From the NCBI RefSeq assembly GCF_014192115.1, contig NZ_JACHXL010000001.1, positions 588,788-652,787 of the forward strand: DNA of 64,000 nt, written 5' to 3'. Below are positions 53,844 through 63,286 of the stretch, piece by piece. The stretch is from Psychrobacter luti (lineage in GTDB: Bacteria; Pseudomonadota; Gammaproteobacteria; Pseudomonadales; Moraxellaceae). Within the stretch, counting starts at the first letter, position 1. Every line of letters starts with the position of its first letter. Position numbers and translations under genes: made by a program. Under the pieces are notes generated by a model. The model made no database searches, was not told the DNA's origin, and saw only the letters and a list, made by a program, of their open reading frames with translations.

Positions 53844-55155
53844 ATTGATGATTATCCTGTAAAAACCACTGCTCAATCACGCTATTGGCAGGGTCATGGT
53901 TACTCTGCTGTTGTAATAAATGCTTGGTATCAATCAGCGCTTTTAATTGCTCGGCATACGCGCGAGGCTGCAACAAACGCATCACGGTACGACAGATATT
54001 ATCACCACTGGCCTGCTCTTGGATAAGCTCAGGCACAATCGCGCTATCTGCCAAAATATTGGGCAAACCAACATAAGGGACTTTGACCAAACGTTTAGCA
54101 ATCTGATAAGTCAGCTGATTTAACTGGTAAATGACCACCATTGGACGCTCAAGTAACAGGGCTTCCAAGGTTGCAGTACCCGATGCCAGCATCACCATGT
54201 CTGATGCCGCCATCGCCTGCTGACTAAAGTCTGGCTGGCTGTCATCATAGACTACCACAATCGCCGCGCGCAGTTGCTCTGAGCGCTTATCAATGACATC
54301 TTGCACGATATACTGATGGTTTTGATCGACGGTTGGAATGATAAAGCACAGCTTTGGGTCTAATAAAATCAGCTTTTGGATGCCATCTAGCATCAGCGGC
54401 AAGATTGCTGTAATCTCACCGCGTCTAGAGCCTGGCATGACACAGATAAGCTGGCTGACATCATCAAAGCGGTCGATGAAAAATTGCTGCAGACCATCAT
54501 TATGCCAGACCAACTCACTACGGCGCTGATTGACGGGTGTCTCTAGCAACGTCTGATCAATAGTACGTAGCAGCGGATGACCGACACATATCGCCGGATG
54601 ATTATGACGCTCATAAACGGGTAGCTCAAATGGGAATAGGCAAAGCACCAAATTGGTCGCCGCTTTGATATTATGAATACGCGACTCGCGCCATGCCCAG
54701 ATAGAAGGGCTGACATATTGCACACAGAATATATCTAGCGGCTTTAGCTTTTTAGAGACTCGCAAATTAAAGTCGGGTGCATCAATACCGATAAACCAGT
54801 CAATATCGGCGGCTTTAAAGGCCGTTAATAATTCACGCCGCGCTTTGAGTAAGTCGGGTAATTGCGCCATGACTTCTACCAAGCCCATAACTGCCAAGCG
54901 TGATAATGGAAAAATACTTTGTAACCCTTGCGCCTGCATCTTTGCACCGCCAACACCAACCCAAATGATATCATCGCGCAGGTTATTCATCTGCTGCATA
55001 AAGTCTGCGCCCAAGCTATCCCCTGACACTTCACCAGCGACAATTCCTATGACCAATGGCGCACCCGTCACAGCAGGCATTGCATCATAAGCATTATAGC
55101 CATCAAGCGATGACGTTAAATCAGAAGATTGGTGAGGCGTAGCAGAATCTGTCAT
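53830..55155 (-). CDS. lpxB: Lipid-A-disaccharide synthase
   Basis: Glycosyltransferase (family 19) joining UDP-diacylglucosamine and lipid X at the inner membrane. LpxB signatures: VAGEVSGDSLGADFM near 38, GVGGAKMQAQG, VSPSIWAWRESRIHNIK, LCLFPFE, VGHPL, MPGSRRGEI and VMLASGTATLEALL. 441 residues, with a 30-residue polar N-terminal extension compared with E. coli (382). GAGAGC lies 6 nt before the ATG. The usual lpxA/fabZ neighbours are absent; rnhB follows. Confidence 0.95.
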   Translation of the reverse strand: MTDSATPHQSSDLTSSLDGYNAYDAMPAVTGAPLVIGIVAGEVSGDSLGADFMQQMNNLRDDIIWVGVGGAKMQAQGLQSIFPLSRLAVMGLVEVMAQLPDLLKARRELLTAFKAADIDWFIGIDAPDFNLRVSKKLKPLDIFCVQYVSPSIWAWRESRIHNIKAATNLVLCLFPFELPVYERHNHPAICVGHPLLRTIDQTLLETPVNQRRSELVWHNDGLQQFFIDRFDDVSQLICVMPGSRRGEITAILPLMLDGIQKLILLDPKLCFIIPTVDQNHQYIVQDVIDKRSEQLRAAIVVVYDDSQPDFSQQAMAASDMVMLASGTATLEALLLERPMVVIYQLNQLTYQIAKRLVKVPYVGLPNILADSAIVPELIQEQASGDNICRTVMRLLQPRAYAEQLKALIDTKHLLQQQSNHDPANSVIEQWFLQDNHQSQAN

Positions 55156-55642
55156 GACAAGCTCTCAATATCAAGTTAGTACCATCAAAGCAGTACAGTT
55201 AAAATAGGACAAAAAATACAATATGAATATTATAAAATATAGTATATGAAATCGCTCATAAGATGCCTATTAAAAGCCACCTTAGTAATATTTATAAGGC
55301 CTAAGGTCAATTCATAAGTCTTAAATTTAGTCGTTTATAAGCTCATCATACGTGACAGTGATGAAAATAGCGAAAAACAGCGAAATTAGTCAATAAAAGC
55401 TCGATAACTATTCTCTAAAAGAATAACGCTTATTAATTAGCACAGACAAAATTAACTCTCATTTTAATACTTAATTTTCACATCTATTAACGTCAGCATA
55501 TAGCTCAGACTTGGCAATGATAACGAAGTTTTAGCCTCAGCATTCCAGTTAGCAGTCAATTAACTGCGCGACTGCCCTTGTCAACCGGCGCTTTTGTCCG
55601 CATAATGAATATCCCTATAAATCAGCTAGACGATATATAACC
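55156..55642. other. 487-bp AT-rich gap between lpxB and DAHP synthase
   Basis: Divergent promoter region. I see no TyrR box, T-box or leader peptide that I could support, and no ORF with a ribosome site. Confidence 0.5.
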
Positions 55643-56725
55643 ATGACAACACCAGTTACCCATAATGCAGATATTGACGACGTGAATATTGAAAAATTCA
55701 TTCCTTTGATCACTCCCGCTGAGCTAAAGTCTGAGCTACCTTTGTCGAAAGACGCCTATAACACAGTTCTAAAAGGTCGCAATACCATCCAAGATATCCT
55801 AGATGGTAAAGACAAGCGTCTATTTGTGGTCATTGGTCCCTGCTCTATTCACGATATTAAAGCCGCTCACGAGTATGCCGATCGCTTAGCTGTATTGGCA
55901 AAAGAGATTGAAGACAGCATCTTCGTTGTGATGCGTGTCTATTTTGAAAAGCCGCGTACCACAGTTGGCTGGAAAGGCATGATCAACGACCCTGATATGA
56001 ACGACAGCTTTGATATCGAAAAAGGTCTGCGTACTGCCCGTAAGCTACTGCTTGATTTGAACGAAAAAGGTCTACCGTGTGCCACTGAAGCACTAGACCC
56101 GAATACGCCGCAGTACATGCAGGATTTGATTAGCTGGTCAGCGATTGGTGCGCGTACGACTGAAAGCCAAACGCATCGTGAAATGAGCTCAGGCTTATCG
56201 TGCCCAGTTGGTTTTAAAAATGGTACCGATGGTGGTATGACGGTTGCTGTGAATGCCATGCAAGCAGTAAAAGAAGGTCATAGCTTCCTCGGCTTATCAG
56301 CAGATGGTAAAGTCTCTATCATCAAATCTAAAGGCAACCCTTATGCACACGTGGTACTACGCGGTGGTGATGGCAAGCCCAACTATGATGAAACAGCTGT
56401 AGCGCAAGTTGAAAACGAGCTGGCTAAAGGCAAGACCAATAGTAAGATTATGATTGACTCAAGCCATGCCAACTCAGGTAAAGACCCGTATCTGCAACCG
56501 ATGGTCATCCAAAACGTTGCCGAGCAGATTAAAAACGGTAATAAATCTATCATAGGTCTGATGATTGAGAGCCATCTAAAAGGCGGCAATCAAAAACTAA
56601 CCGCTGATTTGAGCCAACTGGAATATGGCAAATCTATCACCGATGGTTGCTTAGATTGGGATAGCACGGTCGTTGCTCTGCGCAACCTACGTGACATGGT
56701 TAAAGACGTATTACCGAATCGTTAA
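55643..56725 (+). CDS. aroF: 3-deoxy-7-phosphoheptulonate synthase (type I)
   Basis: First shikimate-pathway enzyme, condensing phosphoenolpyruvate and erythrose-4-phosphate. Metal- and substrate-binding motifs: VVIGPCSIHD, FEKPRTTVGWKG, SWSAIGARTTESQTHREM, GFKNGTDG and SHANSGKD. ATEALDPN.PQY and the SWSAIGARTTESQTHREM block match E. coli AroF (tyrosine-sensitive) more than AroG; feedback specificity is not certain. 360 residues. No regulatory signature seen upstream. Confidence 0.93.
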   Translation: MTTPVTHNADIDDVNIEKFIPLITPAELKSELPLSKDAYNTVLKGRNTIQDILDGKDKRLFVVIGPCSIHDIKAAHEYADRLAVLAKEIEDSIFVVMRVYFEKPRTTVGWKGMINDPDMNDSFDIEKGLRTARKLLLDLNEKGLPCATEALDPNTPQYMQDLISWSAIGARTTESQTHREMSSGLSCPVGFKNGTDGGMTVAVNAMQAVKEGHSFLGLSADGKVSIIKSKGNPYAHVVLRGGDGKPNYDETAVAQVENELAKGKTNSKIMIDSSHANSGKDPYLQPMVIQNVAEQIKNGNKSIIGLMIESHLKGGNQKLTADLSQLEYGKSITDGCLDWDSTVVALRNLRDMVKDVLPNR

Positions 56726-56790
56726 TCTTTAATGACGATTTCCAGTAAGTAAATACTATTAAGTTTTTGAAGCATTATTAAACGTTTCAT

Positions 56791-56829
56791 AAAAAAGCCC
56801 ATCCGATATTATTATCGAATGGGCTTTTT
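56791..56829. terminator. Bidirectional terminator
   Basis: GCCCAT (56797-56802) pairs with ATGGGC (56819-56824) and an inner CGAT/ATCG; A6 before, T5 after. Shared with convergent pepN. Confidence 0.88.
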
Positions 56830-56875
56830 CTTATAAAATAATTTAGTTTATTGTTATAGAGTCATTTAATACAAC

Positions 56876-59518
56876 CTACTCGCTCGCTGATCCTAAAACA
56901 CTGTTTAAGCTTTCAATTACGTGCTTAGAAGTAGCTTGCTTTTGCAGTTCAAGCAACTGCTCATGTGCCATTTGACGACGTGGTTCAGCTAAGGTATTCC
57001 AACGTGCCAGCACTTGTAATAAGCGCGATGCCAACACAGGATTGGCATCATCCAGCTTCTTAATCACAGCGATATAAATATCTAAACCCTCTTGTGTCCA
57101 TAAGACCGTTGGCTGCGAGGTAAAGGCACTGATGACCGAGCGTACGCGGTTGGGCGTATTCCAATCAAAATCATTATGAGCAAGCAAGGATTTAATAGTA
57201 TCAGGCGTGACCATATCAGCAGATGCTTGCACACTGAACCATAAATCTATGACCAAGTCATCATGTTGAAAGCGCTTATAAAAGTCCGTCAAATACTCAT
57301 CAGCGTTTGCCAGTTGATGATTGACCATTACCTTTAACGCGCCAAAGCGCTCTGTCATACAGCTGGCATTATCATATTGCTGCTGCGCCCATTCAGCTGC
57401 ATCGGCAATATTGGCGGTCAATGCCATATCGAGCACTACATTACGTAAAGCACGGGTGCCACGAGCGGCGGCACTGTCTTCATAATCCTGCATCGGTAGC
57501 TGCTTATAAAGCATTGCCCAATGATCTTTTAGCGCCTCTGCTAGCTGTTGATATAAGCCTTCACGCTGTGCTTTTATCAGCTCTGGATCGTAATCTTTAT
57601 GAATGGCAGATGCCAACTCTGGCGCTGATGGAATATCAAGCAAACGTGCCGCCAACATTGCATCAATAGCAGCCAATTCCGGTAAGGTCTGCGCCATCGC
57701 TTGCAAATATACCTCAGGGCTGCTTTTAGCGCCTTGACCTTGCAGTAAAATTCGATTGACCAACATTTGCGTCACTTGCCAGCGGTTAAAACCATTGTTC
57801 TCATATTTGAGCAAGAATGCCAAGTCTTCATCTTGATAATCATAATTGAGCTGTACTGGCGCACTAAAATCACGCAGCAAAGATACTACTGGCTCGCTTA
57901 CTACATTTTCAAAGGTAAAGGTTTGCGTTGCTTGATCGAGTAACAACATACGCTCAGCGACGATAGCACCAGAATCTTTATCAAATAACGCTGTCGCTAC
58001 TGGAATAGGTAATGGTTTTGGTACATCAAAGCCTGCAACCTGACGAGTTTGTTGACTCAAGGTAATGGTCAATGTCTGCGTCGCGCTGTCATAATCTTGG
58101 TGCCCAGATACCACAGGCGTACCGGGCTGACGATACCAGTCGATAAAGTCTTCAATTTTGCTATCGGTAATACTGAGCGCAGACAAAAAGTCTTCAACCG
58201 TGACCGCTTGCCCATCATAACGACGGAAGTACTCATCCGTACCTTTACGGAAGTTATCAGGCCCTAGCGTATTGGCAATCATACGGACAATTTCAGCACC
58301 TTTTTCATAAACAGTCGTGGTATAAAAGTTATTAATCTCAACGAAACTCTCAGGGCGTACAGGGTGCGCTAACGGTCCTGCATCTTCAGCAAACTGATGC
58401 GCGCGCAAGGTTGCGACATCATCAATACGCTGGACGGCACTTGACTGCTGGTCGGCTGAAAACGATTGATCACGATAAACGGTAAAGCCTTCTTTTAGGC
58501 ACAGCTGAAACCAATCACGGCACGTGATACGATTGCCCGTCCAGTTATGAAAATATTCATGGGCAATGATAGATTTAACACTAAAGCTGCGCGAATCTGT
58601 GGTTGTCTCAGGACTAGACAAGACACAAGCAGTGTTAAAGATATTTAAACCCTTATTTTCCATCGCGCCCATATTAAACTGGCTAACAGCAACAATCATA
58701 TAACGGTCTAAATCATAAGCGCGGCCATAATTGACCTCATCCCATTGCATCGAGTCTTTCAATGCTTGCATACCGACAGCACATTTATCGATGTCAGCTG
58801 ACTTTGCATATACTTCCAACAATACGTCACGCCCTTCGCTCGTCGTATAGCTATCAGTCAATACGTCTAAATCAGCGATGACGCAAGCAAACAAATAACT
58901 TGGCTTATTGGTCGGGTCCTGCCAAATTGCATAATGACGCTCAGGCACATCCGCCACTTCGCCTGCTTCGAGCAAATTACCATTACTCAATAGCGTTGGG
59001 AAACGCTTATCAGCTTCCAAGCGTGTGGTAAATACCGCCAGCACATCAGGACGGTCTGGATAAAAGATAATCTTGCGAAAGCCCTCTGGCTCACACTGAG
59101 TAACAAACATGGTATCGTCACCACTACCCGCAATATATAAGCCTTCAAGCGCCGTATTGGTGTGCGGATGGATGCGTACTTGCAACTGTAATTTGGTGTT
59201 TTCTGGAGCATCGGTAATAGTTAATGTGCCCTCAGATTGCGTATAACGATTACGAGCAAGCGGCTCATCATTAAGCTTAATAGACATCAGCTCAAGCGCT
59301 TCGCCATACAGTACCAAGTCGCCCTCAGTCTGACGCTGCATCACCAAGGTGCTATCTACAATGGCATGTTCATCAAATAGCTTAATATCTAAATCAACGG
59401 TTTCAACATCAAAGCTTGATGGTTTATAGTCTTTTAAATGAATTTTACTTGGGGCATGTGGCGGCACATCTGGCATGTCAGGGTTAATAATTTGAGCAGC
59501 GGTTTCAGTGGCGGACAT
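56876..59518 (-). CDS. pepN: Aminopeptidase N
   Basis: M1-family zinc aminopeptidase, 880 residues as in E. coli (870). Substrate motif GAMENKGLN near 283 and zinc motif HEYFHNWTGN...LKEG (HEXXH with Glu 18 residues on) near 317-340; C-terminal superhelical domain with DFDWNTPNRVRSV. Cytoplasmic. Two degenerate repeat arrays lie upstream. Single gene, convergent with DAHP synthase. Confidence 0.96.
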   Translation of the reverse strand: MSATETAAQIINPDMPDVPPHAPSKIHLKDYKPSSFDVETVDLDIKLFDEHAIVDSTLVMQRQTEGDLVLYGEALELMSIKLNDEPLARNRYTQSEGTLTITDAPENTKLQLQVRIHPHTNTALEGLYIAGSGDDTMFVTQCEPEGFRKIIFYPDRPDVLAVFTTRLEADKRFPTLLSNGNLLEAGEVADVPERHYAIWQDPTNKPSYLFACVIADLDVLTDSYTTSEGRDVLLEVYAKSADIDKCAVGMQALKDSMQWDEVNYGRAYDLDRYMIVAVSQFNMGAMENKGLNIFNTACVLSSPETTTDSRSFSVKSIIAHEYFHNWTGNRITCRDWFQLCLKEGFTVYRDQSFSADQQSSAVQRIDDVATLRAHQFAEDAGPLAHPVRPESFVEINNFYTTTVYEKGAEIVRMIANTLGPDNFRKGTDEYFRRYDGQAVTVEDFLSALSITDSKIEDFIDWYRQPGTPVVSGHQDYDSATQTLTITLSQQTRQVAGFDVPKPLPIPVATALFDKDSGAIVAERMLLLDQATQTFTFENVVSEPVVSLLRDFSAPVQLNYDYQDEDLAFLLKYENNGFNRWQVTQMLVNRILLQGQGAKSSPEVYLQAMAQTLPELAAIDAMLAARLLDIPSAPELASAIHKDYDPELIKAQREGLYQQLAEALKDHWAMLYKQLPMQDYEDSAAARGTRALRNVVLDMALTANIADAAEWAQQQYDNASCMTERFGALKVMVNHQLANADEYLTDFYKRFQHDDLVIDLWFSVQASADMVTPDTIKSLLAHNDFDWNTPNRVRSVISAFTSQPTVLWTQEGLDIYIAVIKKLDDANPVLASRLLQVLARWNTLAEPRRQMAHEQLLELQKQATSKHVIESLNSVLGSASE

Positions 59519-59540
59519 AGATATTCCTATTATTATTTAT

Positions 59541-59592
59541 GATAAAAAGCTTTTGATAAAAAATATTGTGATAAAAAAATATACGATAAAAA
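59541..59592. repeat. GATAAAAA repeats with 14-15-bp spacing upstream of pepN
   Basis: GATAAAAA at 59541, 59555, 59570 and 59585, beginning 23 bp from the pepN start. Confidence 0.7.
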
Positions 59593-59650
59593 TGTATGAT
59601 CAGTTACGTTCAAGCGGGTCATCAATGAGCAGCAGTTTTATTATGATTGC

Positions 59651-59734
59651 ATGGCTTATGAAATATAATTCATGAAACATAGTTCATGAAGCATAACTCC
59701 TGACAAATAGCTTACAACACTTAGCTACATTGCT
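59651..59734. repeat. 14-bp degenerate tandem array upstream of pepN
   Basis: ATGGCTTATGAAAT, ATAATTCATGAAAC, ATAGTTCATGAAGC, ATAACTCCTGACAA, ATAGCTTACAACAC and a weak sixth copy, starts exactly 14 bp apart from 59651. The array is in the 59519-59950 gap, which otherwise shows no gene. Confidence 0.8.
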
Positions 59735-59950
59735 CTAAACCACCAAATTTCAAGTGCGAGGATGAATAAAAACCAGCTTAGCTTTTATTAATCAGATAGT
59801 AGTCATGGCTCGCATGAACCACTCGCATTTTTCTTCATTTATGAATTACTATCGCCTTTATCAAAAAGGCAGTTAATCATTGGATAATGTGTTTTAACAT
59901 GATTTAATAGGCTGATTGCTAACCTGACTACTAATTAAACGACCAACCTT

Positions 59951-60616
59951 ATGACGACTGATGCTTCAAACATTACCTTACCATTATTAAGTGCTTATAT
60001 TGAGGCATTACTACCTTCATTAGCCGCGCCTAGCCAGAGCCAAGCAACTGAGCAATTAACCTCTGTCAATAATCCTCAGGGTGAAATATTGTGGGTCGTA
60101 CCAGATAAACAGGGACGCTTAAACCTGCAAACCCAATTTAGAGATAGCATTGCTATTATAAAAAGCAGCGCGCCTGATAATGTCCATAAGAACTATGAAA
60201 GTAAGGATGAAATGGCAGCGTTTCTTATAGCGACTTTAACCGAGCTTACCCAACAAGCGCGGCCTGAGCGTTATAATTTGGCCTGTTTTTGGCTACCAAC
60301 TTTATCAGCAGAATTGCTGCAACAGTATATTCCCCTACTCATGCGCTATCGGGACATCTATGCCGCCCATTTACTTATCGTGCTTGATAAGACCATAGAT
60401 TTGCGCGCTTATGGATTGACACCATTCGATATTTTGAGCGAAGCATCTTTAGACAAGGATATCACTCATCAAAGAGATAACTCTTTATTATCGGCACCGT
60501 CATCCATATCCGCCACACTTTGGCAATTCAATTTGTATGATTATAAGCAATTACCAAATTGGCTTAATGCTGATTACTGGGCAAACCCTGAAAACTGGGG
60601 TAAGAACCGTTGGTAA
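59951..60616 (+). CDS. DUF6231-like hypothetical protein
   Basis: 221 residues, soluble, no signal or transmembrane segment. The C-terminal block LPNWLNADYWANPENWGKNRW, ending in a tryptophan-rich tip, resembles the end of DUF6231 proteins in Pseudomonas and relatives; the centre (PERYNLACFWLPTL, RYRDIYAAHLLIVLD) also fits. Function unknown. No ribosome site stronger than weak is seen. Lies between pepN and pal, transcribed with pal, which has its own promoter. Confidence 0.65.
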   Translation: MTTDASNITLPLLSAYIEALLPSLAAPSQSQATEQLTSVNNPQGEILWVVPDKQGRLNLQTQFRDSIAIIKSSAPDNVHKNYESKDEMAAFLIATLTELTQQARPERYNLACFWLPTLSAELLQQYIPLLMRYRDIYAAHLLIVLDKTIDLRAYGLTPFDILSEASLDKDITHQRDNSLLSAPSSISATLWQFNLYDYKQLPNWLNADYWANPENWGKNRW

Positions 60617-60665
60617 AATATCTGATAGGCATATGTAAATTCTCGAATTATTTACAGTAATACTA

Positions 60666-60694
60666 CTTACATAAAGTAACATTTAGTATATGAT
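60666..60694 (+). promoter_or_regulatory. Predicted promoter of pal
   Basis: CTTACA (60666-60671), 17-bp spacer, TATGAT (60689-60694). Expected start near 60701, giving a 67-nt leader. Confidence 0.55.
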
Positions 60695-60767
60695 AGATAG
60701 CAATTGCCTAAGTTTTACCAAAAGCAGTTTACAACAACAAATGTCATTAAAATTTTAGGAGCTCATT

Positions 60768-61286
60768 ATGTCAACCAGTTTTTCAAAAATCGCTGCTCTA
60801 GCAGTATTATCAAGTGCTGTGGTATTGGCATCAGGTTGTGCCAACAAACGCGCGACTTCAGAAGTTGTCGTGGCCCCACTAGGTATCCCAGGTGGTCAAG
60901 CGGGTTATAACGGCGCGGTTATCGTCGGTAACTCAAATGCTGTTATCACTGGTGCTGAGAACCTGCAAGCGGTTGTATACTTTGCCTTTGATAGCAGTGA
61001 AATCACTTCACAAGCAGCTGGCGTATTAAACCAACATGCCGGTCTACTAAGCTCAAATCCAAACGCTGGTGTTGTTATCGCTGGTCACACTGATGAGCGC
61101 GGTAGCCGTGAATATAACATCGCCCTAGGTGAGCGCCGTGCCCAAGCTGCACGTGATTATCTTGCTGCCCAAGGTGTTGCGGTAAATAATATTCGTGTCA
61201 TCAGTTATGGTGAAGAGCGTCCAGCAGCTGCCGGTACGACTGAAGATGCCTATGCACAAAACCGCCGTGCTGAATTGTCTTACTAA
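60768..61286 (+). CDS. pal: Peptidoglycan-associated lipoprotein Pal-like
   Basis: Outer-membrane lipoprotein that binds peptidoglycan and TolB. Lipobox LASGC (Cys 24), then an OmpA-like domain with VVYFAFDSSEITSQA, the glycan-binding AGHTDERGSREYNIALGERRAQAARDYL and RVISYGEERP. 172 residues, typical. ATG with AGGAG upstream. TolQRAB genes are not adjacent here, so it is detached from the usual tol-pal operon or is a second Pal. Confidence 0.9.
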   Translation: MSTSFSKIAALAVLSSAVVLASGCANKRATSEVVVAPLGIPGGQAGYNGAVIVGNSNAVITGAENLQAVVYFAFDSSEITSQAAGVLNQHAGLLSSNPNAGVVIAGHTDERGSREYNIALGERRAQAARDYLAAQGVAVNNIRVISYGEERPAAAGTTEDAYAQNRRAELSY

Positions 61287-61326
61287 TCGCTGTTGATAAG
61301 ACTTTGTTAGCCTAAATTAATGAGTA

Positions 61327-61363
61327 GCAAAAAGCCCAGCAAATATATTGTTGGGCTTTTTGC
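61327..61363. terminator. Terminator after pal
   Basis: GCAAAAAGCCCA (61327-61338) pairs with TGGGCTTTTTGC (61352-61363), extended inside; T-run on both strands. Confidence 0.92.
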
Positions 61364-61492
61364 ATTCTGCTACGCTAAAATGAATTGTTAAAAGTGGTTT
61401 GTATTCTGACAAACTGCAGCTATGACCAATTTAAAAATACGAAGAAACCTATCTCTCAACAACTTTAAGCTAATAGCCTTTACTATAACCAA

Positions 61493-62293
61493 ATGATACC
61501 AACTTTAAACTTACATGATATTCAGTACAGTCAACTTGATTCCAAGACTTGGTGCGCGACGGCTCAGGTAACTGCGTCGTGCCCTCTAATTTTTTCTGAC
61601 TTATTCAGCAATTCGACTTTACTGCTTAATGCAAACCTATCTAACATCAATACTGATAAATTCTGTCATATTACGTGGCACTACTATATTCCTAACGCTT
61701 CTTTATCAGCGCGCAAAATTGCTTATGAACAGCGCCAGCAACAACGTGCTGGTGTACGCCTATTATTACAATCTCTACTTAATAAGCTAAATATTAATGA
61801 CAGTTTGGATGACTTAAGCTTTCCCTATCGACTTGTTAACAGCCAATATTACGTGTGCTTTAGTCATACTGGGAGAAGTAGTCCAAATACTTCTACTCAG
61901 CCGAGTGGGGGAAAACCTTTTAACGGGTTAGATAATAAAGTTGCGGTTGTTATTAGTTTTCATCGACCGGTAGGCATCGACATAGAAACCAATAACCTTG
62001 AGTGGCGGGTGGCAAAGCGCTTTTATCACATGAATGAGATTGCTATCTTGCAAACTTTAACCTTTATGCAACGTGATACTGTCGCTAAGTTACTATGGCA
62101 AATAAAAGAGAGTTTTATCAAAATTCATCAGTATAAGCTGGCACAAGGTTTAGGTATGGATTACTCCTATCTCATCACTGGCTTAGTGAACGGCATCGAA
62201 GAACAGGCACAGCTGTCTTTGGCCTTTAACGATGATAAAACCGGTTACTATCTCGTCTTACTACCTAAGCGGCAGACAGTAATTGTGTATTAA
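61493..62293 (+). CDS. 4'-phosphopantetheinyl transferase (Sfp type)
   Basis: 266 residues; transfers phosphopantetheine from CoA to carrier proteins. Core motifs: VGIDIETNN (Mg-binding Asp/Glu) near 163 and LLWQIKESFIKIHQYKLAQGLG (W..KES) near 202, with FSHTG (His) before. Long N-terminal region of about 100 residues. No non-ribosomal peptide or polyketide genes are in the window, so the target carrier protein is unknown. Solitary gene. Confidence 0.88.
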   Translation: MIPTLNLHDIQYSQLDSKTWCATAQVTASCPLIFSDLFSNSTLLLNANLSNINTDKFCHITWHYYIPNASLSARKIAYEQRQQQRAGVRLLLQSLLNKLNINDSLDDLSFPYRLVNSQYYVCFSHTGRSSPNTSTQPSGGKPFNGLDNKVAVVISFHRPVGIDIETNNLEWRVAKRFYHMNEIAILQTLTFMQRDTVAKLLWQIKESFIKIHQYKLAQGLGMDYSYLITGLVNGIEEQAQLSLAFNDDKTGYYLVLLPKRQTVIVY

Positions 62294-62336
62294 CGATTTT
62301 TTAATTAAATTAAAGTTGCGCTAAGTTATTTTAGAC

Positions 62337-62369
62337 AAAAAAAACGACCCTTTTCAGGATCGTTTTTTT
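62337..62369. terminator. Terminator after the PPTase gene and for the barrel protein gene
   Basis: CGACCC (62345-62350) with GGATCG (62357-62362), one mismatch; A8 before and T7 after, so usable in both directions. Confidence 0.75.
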
Positions 62370-62413
62370 ATTACTACTTATCTTCTAATAACAGTATTTA
62401 AACTGTGATTAGC

Positions 62414-63286
62414 TTAGAAGCGGTAAGTTGCACCAACTTTAACAATTGGCATCCACTCAAGATAGTCTTTATCTTCTAACTGGGCTTGAGCTTTTTCAGC
62501 AACTGCACTACCTTTAATAGAATCAGGTTGACCTTGTGCATTTGTAAAATTCACATCAGCATTTGGGTTGCTTGAACGAACAGTCGCATCAGTCTTACCT
62601 AGGTATGCTGCACCTAATTCACCAAACAAACCGAAGTTATTAGTGATGTTAGGACGGAAACCAATAGTAGCATAAGGCGCTAATTTGTTACGATGCTCTA
62701 CAGTACCTGATAAAGTGCCAGTTTGGGCAGCGTTATATTGGATACCATCAATTTTGAAGAAGGTGCCTTCAGCATTAGCAGTTACGTCGATATCGTTATC
62801 AGGAACGATGATACCAGCACCCATAGTGAACCAGTTCGCCATAGGACGTAATTGTACGCCTAGGTACGGGTTGCTAAAGTCTGAATCAACGTCGTAATTG
62901 ATGTCGTTTACATCAAAGTCACCGCCGAACAAGTCAGCAACATCGCCACCTGCCCAACCAGCTTGTAGTTCGGTCTTGTCGTTAAGTGCCCAACCGATGT
63001 TAGCACCATAACCTAAAGTACCAACTTCAGCGCTGATAGCAGCTGGATGAGTAACAGTCTGGAAGAAAGTTTTAGTGCCACCGACAACAGCACCTGTAGT
63101 GTTACGTACAACACCAGCGTCAGCATTATATGCATAACCAGGTTGTGCTTGATAAGCTACTGCTACTGGCTCAGCTTCGTATACAACTGCTTCATTACCG
63201 TCAACAACGATAACTGGCTCAGCTGCTAATGCAGCACTTGATGCTAAAACAGCAGCAGAAATAGCTGTTAATTTAATAAGTTTCAT
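62414..63286 (-). CDS. Outer-membrane beta-barrel protein
   Basis: 290 residues with a signal peptide (1-22, ending ALAA) and a C-terminal phenylalanine (VKVGATYRF), the signature of barrel insertion by BAM. Acidic mature protein with alternating strands such as LGYGANIGWALNDKTELQAGW and YLGVQLRPMANWFTMGAG. No known family recognised; size suggests an 8-12 strand porin-like or OmpW/OprG-type barrel. AGGAGAG ribosome site. Highly expressed surface protein is plausible (codon use not measured). Confidence 0.82.
   Translation of the reverse strand: MKLIKLTAISAAVLASSAALAAEPVIVVDGNEAVVYEAEPVAVAYQAQPGYAYNADAGVVRNTTGAVVGGTKTFFQTVTHPAAISAEVGTLGYGANIGWALNDKTELQAGWAGGDVADLFGGDFDVNDINYDVDSDFSNPYLGVQLRPMANWFTMGAGIIVPDNDIDVTANAEGTFFKIDGIQYNAAQTGTLSGTVEHRNKLAPYATIGFRPNITNNFGLFGELGAAYLGKTDATVRSSNPNADVNFTNAQGQPDSIKGSAVAEKAQAQLEDKDYLEWMPIVKVGATYRF

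Noticed and set aside
55156-55642. Riboswitch, T-box or leader peptide before DAHP synthase
   Set aside because: No conserved T-box sequence, no run of Tyr/Phe/Trp codons and no terminator-like hairpin found.
59541-59592. Replication origin-like AT repeats (iterons) near pepN
   Set aside because: GATAAAAA copies are short, not near dnaA or a rep gene, and no DnaA boxes were seen.
38294-59734. CRISPR array
   Set aside because: Repeat units are 14-18 bp, contiguous without spacers and degenerate; there are no cas genes.
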